Part shown: piece after piece, positions 1 to 7,200 of the stretch | Layout: every line of letters starts with the position of its first letter | Position numbering within the stretch: position 1 is the stretch's first letter | Assembly: GCA_900550035.1 (NCBI GenBank) | Contig: URQS01000085.1 | Location: 1 to 10,260, forward strand | Source of the DNA: an uncultured Prevotella sp. | GTDB lineage: Bacteria; Bacteroidota; Bacteroidia; Bacteroidales; Bacteroidaceae | Direction of reading: 5' to 3' | DNA: 10,260 nt | Program-made: the position numbers and the translations under genes | Notes under the pieces: generated by a model | The model's input: only the letters and a program-made list of their open reading frames with translations | Databases searched by the model: none | Told to the model about the DNA's origin: nothing

Positions 1-312
1 TTAATGAACGGTCAAGCCACGGTAAATTATCATTTATCTGACGTTTTAATATGATGTCCCCAATGAATTGTAAATGTTAGGTTTACCGTCACATCATGCT
101 GTGTCTGCAATTTCGCAGCCTTACCTTTCTACCATAATCTGAACGCCATTACAATAAAATTGTATCTTATTATTAAGAATTGCTGACTTAAAGTCTTGAA
201 TCAACTATAAAGGTACTGGAAATCAAGCACTTAGCTAATTTTATTTAGTTGTGTTTTGTTAATTAACTTGCTTATTTTCAAACGATTACGTAATTATTAA
301 CAGACTATTTAT
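1..312. other. AT-rich stretch without a convincing gene
   Basis: No intact gene is visible here. On the minus strand an eroded reading frame can be traced from an ATG at 149-147 (MAFRLW, then TAG at 131-129, then about 32 sense codons to a TGA at 32-30). After a one-base shift the reading continues as DNLPWLDRSL to the window edge. This could be the tail of a decayed small gene or chance. I do not recognise the family. The remainder (about 150-312) is very AT-rich, with no tRNA, terminator or promoter that I can defend. It is the downstream flank of the broken nuclease gene. Confidence 0.4.
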
Positions 313-1222
313 TTAATTATCTGTATCACTTTCATTAATGAGCAGCTTTCGCATCTCGTCCATATCAGGCAAAGCATTTCTCAACTCCTCGCTCATATCT
401 TCTGCTGTCTTATATGTTGCGACACCCATTGGATGGTTGTAGTCACGGATAACATACTCAACGAAAGCCTTATTGGCACTCTTACAAAGAAGAATACCAA
501 TGGTCGGGTTCTCATGAGGTTTACGCACCTTGTCATCAAGCACTTTCATGTACGTTTGCAACTGACCTATGTAGGCAGATTTGAATGCCCCTTTTTTAAG
601 CTCCACAACAACCATACAATTCAGTTCACGATTCAAGAAAAGCAAGTCAGGAAATTTTTTGGTAAAGTCCTTCTTTTAGACGGTCGCGCAAGTCATATTT
701 ATCCCATTTATGGAGAACGGTCTGATGTATGTAGAAAAGTATTTCATGAAGATCTTTCGTCTTATGAAGAATTTCCAAATGGTGTGAGAAACTAATACCA
801 AGAAACTCCTCACGATTGATTTCGGCAACCATCGGCGACCATTTTTGCAAAGAGAAATTGTCAATATCGATAACATCTTCATTTACAGCTATTTGTAATT
901 TGCTCGCCGATGGCGAGCAAATTATATATTGCATCCAATATTCGTAGAAAGTACGCATATTACGAATGTTCTGCGAAGAGAATCCACGAAGACCAGGAAG
1001 TTCACGACGTAACTGTTCGCTGATACGGTCAATGACAGAAGTACCCCATGTTTCTTGGCGTGAATGTGCGGACACATATCCACCGATACCAAAATAGAGC
1101 GACAACTGTTCACCAGTTACCAATTTTGCAGCCCGGTACTGACTGTATAATATAGCATCCTTTATGACACTAACAGCCTGTTTATATTGTTGTATAGAAG
1201 ATTCCATATTATATATTCTCAT
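313..1222 (-). pseudogene. DUF1016/YhcG-family PDDEXK nuclease, broken by internal deletion and frameshift
   Basis: The upstream frame (1222 to a TGA at 649-647, 191 codons) carries the DUF1016 N-terminal domain. Typical segments are LYFGIGGYVSAHSR, RRELPGLRGFSSQNIRNMR and FSHHLEILHKTKD, ending in LRDRLKEGLYQK. The downstream frame, readable from just after a TAA at 678-676 to the TAA at 315-313, carries the C-terminal nuclease part: FPDLLFLNREL, VVVELKKG, KPHENPTIGILLCKS and VEYVIRDYNHPMGVATYK. The PD and ExK catalytic residues survive in this second frame. In intact relatives, as I recall the family, roughly 75-85 residues lie between LYQK and FPDLL, including the first part of the nuclease fold. 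Here they are absent, so this is a deletion plus frameshift rather than a single-base error. A better start may be the ATG at 1207-1205 (MESSIQQYKQ). Intact homologues are annotated as putative nucleases, some within restriction-modification or defence loci; no partner gene is seen here. The broken protein is unlikely to be active. Confidence 0.9.
897..923. repeat. Perfect 12-bp hairpin inside the DUF1016 pseudogene
   Basis: The arm AATTTGCTCGCC (897-908) and its exact reverse complement (912-923) are separated by only GAT. The palindrome is G/C-rich in its core and lies in AT-rich DNA. On the minus strand it encodes the middle of QYIICSPSASKLQIA, in the linker after the FYEYW helix, a part of this family that I recall as variable in length. 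It may be an inserted palindromic element or chance. Confidence 0.7.
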
Positions 1223-1390
1223 TGAATTTTGTGTCGTAAAGCAGAGTCTTAATATCTACCTTGCTCTACAAGAACCACTTTTATTAGATTTAGATTTACC
1301 ATAGTTTTTGTTAAATATAAAAGCGAATTTATAAAAAAATGAGTAAAACAACGAAAGGCAAAAATGTTTTTATTAAAATTTAAGATAATG

Positions 1391-1407
1391 GCATCTTGGC
1401 AAGATGC
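1391..1407. repeat. Short 7-bp hairpin at the edge of the nuclease relic
   Basis: GCATCTT and AAGATGC flank a GGC loop (1398-1400). The hairpin overlaps the first codons of the plus-strand DUF1016 fragment. No T tract follows, so it does not look like a terminator. It may simply be residual coding sequence. Confidence 0.35.
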
Positions 1408-1544
1408 TTCATGAGCGAAAGGTAGAGAGCGGACATGGTGATGGCGTGGTACGCCAGTTGTCCGTAGATTTGAAAGAACGCTATCCGAAAATGGGGCTTT
1501 CACCTCGAAATCTTTGGTATATGAAGCGTTTTTATCTGCGCTAA
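1404..1544 (+). pseudogene. Fragment of a second DUF1016 N-terminal domain
   Basis: This 46-codon frame (ATG at 1404, TAA at 1542-1544) reads through ESGHGDGVVRQLSVDLKERY, then PKMGLSPRNLWYMKRFYLR. It matches the family pattern of 'GxxVVxxLSxDLKxxYPxMxGxSxRNLWxMxxFYxxY' seen near the N-terminus of DUF1016/YhcG-like proteins. The equivalent segment of the minus-strand relic reads GTSVIDRISEQLRRELPGLRG followed by FSSQNIRNMRTFYEYW, so the two are different paralogues and not copies of one gene. The frame is closed by TAA at 1386-1388 upstream and stops exactly where the domain should continue (FYLR then stop). No downstream nuclease part follows. A large hairpin lies 25 bp beyond the stop. The fragment is too short to work and is best read as a relic. 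Confidence 0.75.
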
Positions 1545-1568
1545 TGTTGGTATAAGATAACGAGGAAT

Positions 1569-1651
1569 AATTACCAAAAAGTGGCGATAGTGGTGCTAAA
1601 TCTATGTTTTTTTATGAGATTTAGCACCACTATCGCAATATTTTGGCAATT
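1569..1651. repeat. Long inverted repeat, 35-nt arms with 13-nt loop
   Basis: The left arm 1569-1603 and right arm 1617-1651 are reverse complements with about four mismatches. The inner 20 bp (GCGATAGTGGTGCTAAATCT and its complement) are perfect. The loop, 1604-1616, is T-rich (seven T residues). No T run follows either arm, so a standard intrinsic terminator is not indicated. A transcript would still fold strongly, which could insulate the operon from the relics upstream. A MITE-like or other mobile palindrome is an alternative. Confidence 0.85.
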
Positions 1652-1717
1652 GACCATTTTTATCCACCCAACGGTGTATTTTGAGCTATTTATTTATAAG
1701 AAATACTGACTTTTGTA

Positions 1718-1747
1718 TTTGTTTTATAAGGATTTTGTATAATTTTG
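1718..1747 (+). promoter_or_regulatory. Bacteroidota-type promoter for the SusC operon
   Basis: TAATTTTG at 1740-1747 matches the TAnnTTTG -7 element of the Bacteroidota primary sigma factor. TTTG at 1718-1721 serves as the -33 element, with 18 bp between them, close to the usual spacing. Transcription would start near 1754, giving a leader of about 28 nt before the ATG at 1782. A second TTTTG at 1711-1715 is too far away to be the better partner. No operator could be identified. Confidence 0.7.
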
Positions 1748-1781
1748 CAAACATTAAAATATAAACTAATATAATCAGCCA

Positions 1782-4700
1782 ATGCAAAAGAAAGTATTGT
1801 TCGCCATCGGCTTAGCGGGATTAGGGGGAATGGTTTCTCCCACTACTGCCCAAGCTCAGGACAACGTGACTGTTGTGGTTAATGATGGTAAGGTAAAAAG
1901 TAACAGCATTAGCGGTGTAGTCTATTCTGCGGATGACAACGAACCGCTCATCGGTGCTCAGGTGAGAATCGTGGGCGCAAATGTAGTTACTATCACAGAC
2001 GTAAACGGTAGATTCAGTTTCAAGTCAGTAGAACTGAAGAAACAGAAACTACAGGTGTCGTACATCGGTATGGAGACCCAGACTGTGACAGCAGGTCATG
2101 AGATGAAGGTCGTGTTGAAGCGCGACTCCAAGACTCTTAGCGACGTTGTGGTCAACGGCTACTTCACACGTAAGAAGCAGACCTTCACAGGTGCTGCCAA
2201 GACTGTAACAAGCGACGAGATTATGAAGGTTGCGCCTAACAACATCTTGCAGACACTTGCCACCCTCGACCCGTCATTGAATATTGCGCAGAACAATGCT
2301 GCTGGTTCAAACCCTAACGCAGTGCCCGACCTCGTAATACGTAGCACCACATCGCTTTCTACAAGCAATGAGGTGGGACTTAACGCACCGCTTATCGTTA
2401 TCGACGGTGTGGAGCAGAGTCTTCAGGCCCTCTACGATATGGACATCAACGACATTGAGCGCGTAGACATTCTTAAGGACGCCTCGGCTACAGCACTTTA
2501 CGGTGAGAACGCTGCCAACGGCGTTATCGTTATTGAGCGCAAGCGCGTGAGCCAGTCGCCCGTACGCATTCGCTATACTGTAACTCCTCAGTTGAGTTTT
2601 GCCGACCTGAGCAGCTACGACTATTGTAATGCAGCGCAGAAGTTGGAGCTTGAGAAGCGTGCCGGACTCTACAAGAGCGAGACAGGCAAGCTCGACGAGA
2701 GTTATTTTGAGAAACTCGCTTTGGTGACAAGCGGCATCGACACCGATTGGAAGTCGAAGCCCGTGCGCAACAGTTTCTCGCACAACCACTCACTTTCTAT
2801 TTCAGGACGCGGTTCGGGTCTTGACTACAACGTCAACGCCAACTATCAGAACACTCAGGGTGTGATGAAGGACGACGGCCGTACACGTTATGGCATGAAC
2901 GTATACCTTTCGTATACAGCCATAAACAACCTCGTCATCACGCTCCGTGCCTCGCACGACCAGCTCAACATCAACTCGTCTAAGTACGGCTCGTTCTCAA
3001 GCTACTTGGAGTGCAACCCCTACGATTCGCCTTACGACCAGTATGGCAACCTGCGCTCAGAGCTGTCGTACGAGATGAACAACCCTCTGTATGAGGCATC
3101 GTTGAGCAGCTTCGACAAGTCGCAGTCGCGCACACAGCAGCTCTCGCTCGACGTGCGCTACAACATCAAGCCAAACTTCTTCATTACAGCCCAGGGATCG
3201 TACAATACAAGCCGTGGCACAAGCGACGTGTTCCGCTCGCCCGACTCGCACGACTTCAAGAACGTGACCAACATTTCGCAGAAGGGCAAGTACACACTCG
3301 GCAACACCGGTTCCGACCAGTGGGCTGCCAAGCTCGTGGGCAACTATATCCACAACTTCGACAATGACGGCACAATGCTCACCCTCAACCTTGGCGGTGA
3401 GATAAAGCGCTCGAAGTCGACATCAAGCACACTCGTTGCTACAGGCTTCCTGAGCGACGAGCAGAACGACATTGCATACGCCACAACTTATCCTGACGGC
3501 GGCAAACCGTCGGGAAGCGAGGACCTCTCGGCAAGCTTGGGTGGATTTCTTGCAGCCAACTTCATGTGGAAGAACCGCTATGTACTCGACGGCTCTTACC
3601 GTGTGTCGGGTTCGTCAAAGTTCGGTAGCGACCACCGTTATGCTCCGTTCTGGTCGGTAGGTGCCGGATGGAACATTCATAATGAAGAGTTCGCAAAGAA
3701 GCTTGGCTGGATTAACACATTGCGTCTGCGTGGCAGCTACGGCTACACAGGTAGCGTTAAGTTCAGCTCATATCAGGCCGTGACCACATACAAGTACAAC
3801 AGCGACTATCTGTCGTACACCGGAGTGGGCGCAATACCTATGGGTATGGCCAACCCCGACCTTAAATGGCAGACCACCAAGAAGCTCAACGTCGGCATCA
3901 CATCTTCATTGTTCGGCGACCGTCTGAACGTCAACTTCGACGTGTACAACGAGAAGACCACCGACATGCTCATCGACCGTTCGCTTCCGCCGTCATCAGG
4001 AACAACAAGCGTGAAGGCTAACCTCGGTTCGCAGACCAGCAACGGTATCGAGTTCTCATTGTGGGGCAAGATTATCAAGACAAGAGACTGGGAGTGGAGC
4101 CTCTCGGTAAACGGTTTGCACTCGAAGACCACCATCAACAACATCTCTGACGCCATGAAGCGCATGAACGAGCAGAACGCATCAGGATTTACCTCTTCAG
4201 ATGGTTCTACCAACATTGCTTCGTCGTCGCCGCTGTTCCAGTATCGTGAGGGAGAGTCGCCTTCGGCAATCTATGCTGTGCGCTCGGCAGGTATCGACCC
4301 CGCTACCGGTAACGAGATATTCATCAAGAAGGACGGCAGCTACACCTACAAGTACGACTCGAAGGACCAGGTGTCGTGTGGCGATACCAACCCAACATTG
4401 CAGGGTAGCATCTCGTCAATGTTGCAGTACAAGAACTTCTCGCTCACAGCAAGCTTCTCATATCGTTTCGGTGGCGAGATGTACAACTCAACACGTGCCC
4501 TGAAGGTTGAGAATGTCAACCCGCGCAAGAACTGCGACGTGCGTGCATTCACCGACCGCTGGACCAACGTGGGCGACGTGAAGCCATACATCGACATAGC
4601 TAAGGCAACCGGCAACACAAGCGTATATACCGACCGTTTCGTAGAGAAGGACGACGAGCTGTGGCTCTCAAGCCTCTACTTGCAGTACAACGTCCCGATG

Positions 4701-4847
4701 ACATTCCTCAAGAAGCTGCACATCCAGAAGATGTATCTGGGCATCGGCACTGAGGATCTTTTCCGCATCACTTCGGCCAAGTACGAGCGTGGTACATCTT
4801 ACCCCTTCAGCCGCAGCATCAACATGTCGGCAAGTCTGACATTCTAA
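1782..4847 (+). CDS. SusC/RagA-family TonB-linked outer-membrane transporter
   Basis: This is a 1021-residue outer-membrane import channel, which in its family forms a lidded barrel with SusD and is driven by TonB-ExbBD. A signal peptide (residues 1-25, ending AQA) precedes a CarboxypepD_reg-like domain (about 42-115; SGVVYSADDNEPLIGAQV, DVNGRFSF). The family segment SDVVVNGY (120-127) stands where the TonB box is expected. The plug follows (about 130-255) with the signature LKDASATALYGENAANG. The rest is beta-barrel, ending SINMSASLTF with a terminal aromatic residue as expected for BAM-dependent insertion. Length is typical. There is no N-terminal STN domain, so direct signalling to an anti-sigma factor is not indicated. 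The ATG at 1782 is supported by the signal peptide and by the promoter just upstream. It is the first gene of the operon, 57 bp before the SusD gene. The substrate is unknown: SusC proteins carry glycans, peptides and cofactors, and no degradative enzyme is adjacent. Confidence 0.96.
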   Translation: MQKKVLFAIGLAGLGGMVSPTTAQAQDNVTVVVNDGKVKSNSISGVVYSADDNEPLIGAQVRIVGANVVTITDVNGRFSFKSVELKKQKLQVSYIGMETQTVTAGHEMKVVLKRDSKTLSDVVVNGYFTRKKQTFTGAAKTVTSDEIMKVAPNNILQTLATLDPSLNIAQNNAAGSNPNAVPDLVIRSTTSLSTSNEVGLNAPLIVIDGVEQSLQALYDMDINDIERVDILKDASATALYGENAANGVIVIERKRVSQSPVRIRYTVTPQLSFADLSSYDYCNAAQKLELEKRAGLYKSETGKLDESYFEKLALVTSGIDTDWKSKPVRNSFSHNHSLSISGRGSGLDYNVNANYQNTQGVMKDDGRTRYGMNVYLSYTAINNLVITLRASHDQLNINSSKYGSFSSYLECNPYDSPYDQYGNLRSELSYEMNNPLYEASLSSFDKSQSRTQQLSLDVRYNIKPNFFITAQGSYNTSRGTSDVFRSPDSHDFKNVTNISQKGKYTLGNTGSDQWAAKLVGNYIHNFDNDGTMLTLNLGGEIKRSKSTSSTLVATGFLSDEQNDIAYATTYPDGGKPSGSEDLSASLGGFLAANFMWKNRYVLDGSYRVSGSSKFGSDHRYAPFWSVGAGWNIHNEEFAKKLGWINTLRLRGSYGYTGSVKFSSYQAVTTYKYNSDYLSYTGVGAIPMGMANPDLKWQTTKKLNVGITSSLFGDRLNVNFDVYNEKTTDMLIDRSLPPSSGTTSVKANLGSQTSNGIEFSLWGKIIKTRDWEWSLSVNGLHSKTTINNISDAMKRMNEQNASGFTSSDGSTNIASSSPLFQYREGESPSAIYAVRSAGIDPATGNEIFIKKDGSYTYKYDSKDQVSCGDTNPTLQGSISSMLQYKNFSLTASFSYRFGGEMYNSTRALKVENVNPRKNCDVRAFTDRWTNVGDVKPYIDIAKATGNTSVYTDRFVEKDDELWLSSLYLQYNVPMTFLKKLHIQKMYLGIGTEDLFRITSAKYERGTSYPFSRSINMSASLTF

Positions 4848-4904
4848 GCCGCTGGCAATAGGGACACCATATAAATATATTGCAACAATAAAACATATAT
4901 TATA

Positions 4905-6386
4905 ATGTATAAGACACATTTCAACAAACATATAGCACGACTGGCGTTTGCCCTCATTCTGGGCACCACCGCTCTTACTTCGTGCAACGACTTCCTGGAT
5001 GTTCGTCCGAAAGGCGAGAATCTTGAAGCCGACCAGTTTAAGACTCCTGCCGGATTTGAGGCTGCCATATATGGAGTGTACGGCACCATGCAGTCGGGCT
5101 CGCTCTACGGCATGGATCTCTATTGGGGACTTACCGACGTGATGGCGCAAGACTTGGCTAACAGCAACGACGCATTAGGCTCGGACGCCCTCGCCAAGTA
5201 TCAGTATAACGACGACGACTATCTGCGCAACCGTCTGGCAAGCATCTGGGCTACAGCCTATCAGACCATCGGCTACGCCAACAACGTGCTGAAGAATCTT
5301 CAGGAGAAGCAGAAAGCCGATTTCCCGCTCTACAATCTCTACAAGGGCGAGATGCTGGCTGTGCGTGCCTATCTGCACTTCGACCTGCTGCGCCTGTTCT
5401 GCTCAACCGACCCTACGAAGCGTGGCATTCCTTACACCACTACCTATGAGGCTAAGATAAATGAGTTTAAGAAGGTGGGCGAGGTGTACAGTCTTATCAT
5501 CAAGGACCTCCAGGAGGCTGAGCAGCTGCTCGCTGAGGAGAAGGATGCAATCGTCTATCCGCGCAACAACGGCCAGTACTTCAAGTTCCAGAACTTCCGC
5601 GAGACCCACTGCAACTACTACGCAGTGCTCGGCATGCTTGCCAAAGTATACTGGATGCAGGGCGACATGGACAATGCTGCCAAGTATGCACAGATGGTCA
5701 TCGACAGCAAGAAGTTCCCGTTGGTAGAGCCTAACGAGGTGCAGAATGTCTTCGCCGGCAAACTGTCCGACCGCGAGACACTGTGGGGACTCTACTCTAC
5801 AAGCTATCTGCAGACCGTGAAGAGCTATCTGTACACCTTCCAGTCGTACCACTCGTTCAATCCCTACACCGACGAGTCGGGTGTAAGCCGTCCGATGCCT
5901 TACGACAAGGTTTATGCTCAGGACATCGATGCCACATCGCAGGACTTCCGTCTGCAGTGGTTCAAGAAGGGCAACCAGACTGTCAACCTCTACAAGACCG
6001 TCGACATTTATACACTCGACGAGCGTGAGATGGCACCTAAAGACTGGAAAGATCGCATCGATGGCATCAATATCCTGCACGTGTCGGAGCTGTATCTCAT
6101 AGCTGCCGAAGCTCTGCTCGACAAGAACTATGACAAGGCACTCGAATACTTCCAGGCTGAGACTTCGTCGAGAGGACTGCCCGCACTGCGTGCCGGTAAG
6201 ACTCTGACCAAGGAGATGATATTCAACGAGTATCACAAGGAGATGTTCGGCGAGGGACAGGTATGGTACAACATGAAGCGTCTGAACCGCGACATCCAGT
6301 CGAACGTAGAGTTGCGCACCATTCCGGCAAGCGAGAATATATACGTGCTGCCTATCCCGGTAGACGAGTTTAACTATAGAAACTAA
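4905..6386 (+). CDS. SusD/RagB-family surface lipoprotein
   Basis: This 493-residue lipoprotein is the substrate-binding lid of the SusC channel. A signal peptide ends in the lipobox LTSC (lipidated Cys27), followed by NDFLDVRPKGE, the usual start of mature SusD proteins. The helical TPR-like scaffold carries the family segment GEMLAVRAYLHFDLLRLF (about 148-165). The C-terminal part has HVSELYLIAAEALL and the signature FNEYHKEMFGEGQVWYNMKR (from about 440), a variant of the common 'ERRKELFGEGHRWFDLKR' pattern. The end, LPIPVDEFNYRN, is also typical. The leader is AT-rich without a Shine-Dalgarno sequence and contains ACAATAAAA at 4885-4893. The ligand cannot be read from the sequence. Confidence 0.96.
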   Translation: MYKTHFNKHIARLAFALILGTTALTSCNDFLDVRPKGENLEADQFKTPAGFEAAIYGVYGTMQSGSLYGMDLYWGLTDVMAQDLANSNDALGSDALAKYQYNDDDYLRNRLASIWATAYQTIGYANNVLKNLQEKQKADFPLYNLYKGEMLAVRAYLHFDLLRLFCSTDPTKRGIPYTTTYEAKINEFKKVGEVYSLIIKDLQEAEQLLAEEKDAIVYPRNNGQYFKFQNFRETHCNYYAVLGMLAKVYWMQGDMDNAAKYAQMVIDSKKFPLVEPNEVQNVFAGKLSDRETLWGLYSTSYLQTVKSYLYTFQSYHSFNPYTDESGVSRPMPYDKVYAQDIDATSQDFRLQWFKKGNQTVNLYKTVDIYTLDEREMAPKDWKDRIDGINILHVSELYLIAAEALLDKNYDKALEYFQAETSSRGLPALRAGKTLTKEMIFNEYHKEMFGEGQVWYNMKRLNRDIQSNVELRTIPASENIYVLPIPVDEFNYRN

Positions 6387-6395
6387 AGTTATAAT

Positions 6396-6400
6396 AGGAG
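6396..6400 (+). promoter_or_regulatory. Shine-Dalgarno-like AGGAG before the DUF4843 gene
   Basis: AGGAG lies 9 bp before the ATG at 6410. The SusC, SusD and TlpA leaders have no comparable motif, and the PKD-like gene has only a weaker GAGGTG at 7173-7178. The motif supports the 6410 start. Its importance is uncertain, because Bacteroidota ribosomes generally make little use of this interaction. Confidence 0.5.
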
Positions 6401-6409
6401 ACAATAAAA

Positions 6410-7171
6410 ATGAAAAACAAGATATTTGCACTTGCTCTTGCTGCCACTGCAGTGGTGGCTGTGAGTTGCGAGGAGGACTATAAGCTGTATGATACGGGTC
6501 AGATAGACTCGGTATCGTTCAACTACACCAACAGCAACTACTCTGCCGACTCGGTAATAACCTACAACTTTGGCTATGACATTGCACAGGAGCACGAGAT
6601 AGCCATACCTGTGACGCTTATGGGTGTGCCCAAGAGCGAAGCCCGCAAGATTGACATCAAGGTGGTGGCCGATTCTACCGACATGGTAGAAGGCGTGAAC
6701 TTTACCATCGCCCGTGCCGAGATAGCAGCCAACGCTACAAAGGACACCGTGAAGATTATGCTTCTGCGCGGTCACGACGATGAGATTCAGACCAAGGAGA
6801 AGAAGTTGCGCATTGAGATTGGCATGAACGACCAGCTTCGTCCTACAGGTCAGAAGACATTCACCGTGCGCTATTCCGACTTCCGTATTACAGAGCGTCC
6901 TGACTGGTGGTCTACCTATACGGGTCTGCCAAAATACTCGTTTGAGAACGCACAGCTCTTCTTCAAGTATTTCTATGAGCTTATGCCAAAGGCCAACAAG
7001 GACGTGTACAACGAGCTTATTACGGCTTACGGCGAATACTTTGTCAAGGCCAAGGCCATGCAGGGTCCGTTTGCTATGTACGAATCTATCCTGACCAAGT
7101 ATGTGCTCATACCTATGTACAACGACCACAAGGACGACATAGAGTGGCAGAAGACGCCTTCTGTAAACTGA
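6410..7171 (+). CDS. DUF4843 domain lipoprotein
   Basis: This 253-residue lipoprotein has a signal peptide ending in AVSC (Cys20), followed by acidic residues EED, compatible with export to the cell surface in Bacteroidota. The mature part matches the DUF4843 pattern: YDTGQIDSVSF near the start, a beta-rich region with EIAIPVTLMG, then VVADSTDMVEGVNFTI, and a C-terminal region with RPDWWSTY followed by helical segments. DUF4843 proteins are repeatedly encoded beside SusC/SusD pairs, usually together with a PKD-like lipoprotein, as here. Their function is unknown to me; a structural or cargo-binding accessory role at the SusCD complex is an inference. It starts 23 bp after the SusD stop codon. 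Confidence 0.88.
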   Translation: MKNKIFALALAATAVVAVSCEEDYKLYDTGQIDSVSFNYTNSNYSADSVITYNFGYDIAQEHEIAIPVTLMGVPKSEARKIDIKVVADSTDMVEGVNFTIARAEIAANATKDTVKIMLLRGHDDEIQTKEKKLRIEIGMNDQLRPTGQKTFTVRYSDFRITERPDWWSTYTGLPKYSFENAQLFFKYFYELMPKANKDVYNELITAYGEYFVKAKAMQGPFAMYESILTKYVLIPMYNDHKDDIEWQKTPSVN

Positions 7172-7200
7172 TGAGGTGAAACAATAAAAAAGCGAACAAA

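Noticed and set aside
643..680. Programmed frameshift joining the two halves of the DUF1016 gene across the A/T run
   Set aside because: Besides the frame change, the central part of the protein appears to be missing, so a frameshift alone would not restore the protein.
1249..1503. Minus-strand 84-codon frame between the two nuclease relics
   Set aside because: It overlaps the plus-strand DUF1016 fragment, whose translation matches a known family. The minus product shows no such match.
5403..6431. Long antisense open frame (342 codons) opposite the SusD gene
   Set aside because: It is a mirror of SusD coding sequence with no recognisable domain or leader. The SusD frame has clear family motifs end to end.
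6389..7129. Antisense open frame (246 codons) opposite the DUF4843 gene
   Set aside because: Composition is explained by the sense codons. The sense frame has a lipobox and DUF4843 pattern, while the antisense product resembles nothing known.
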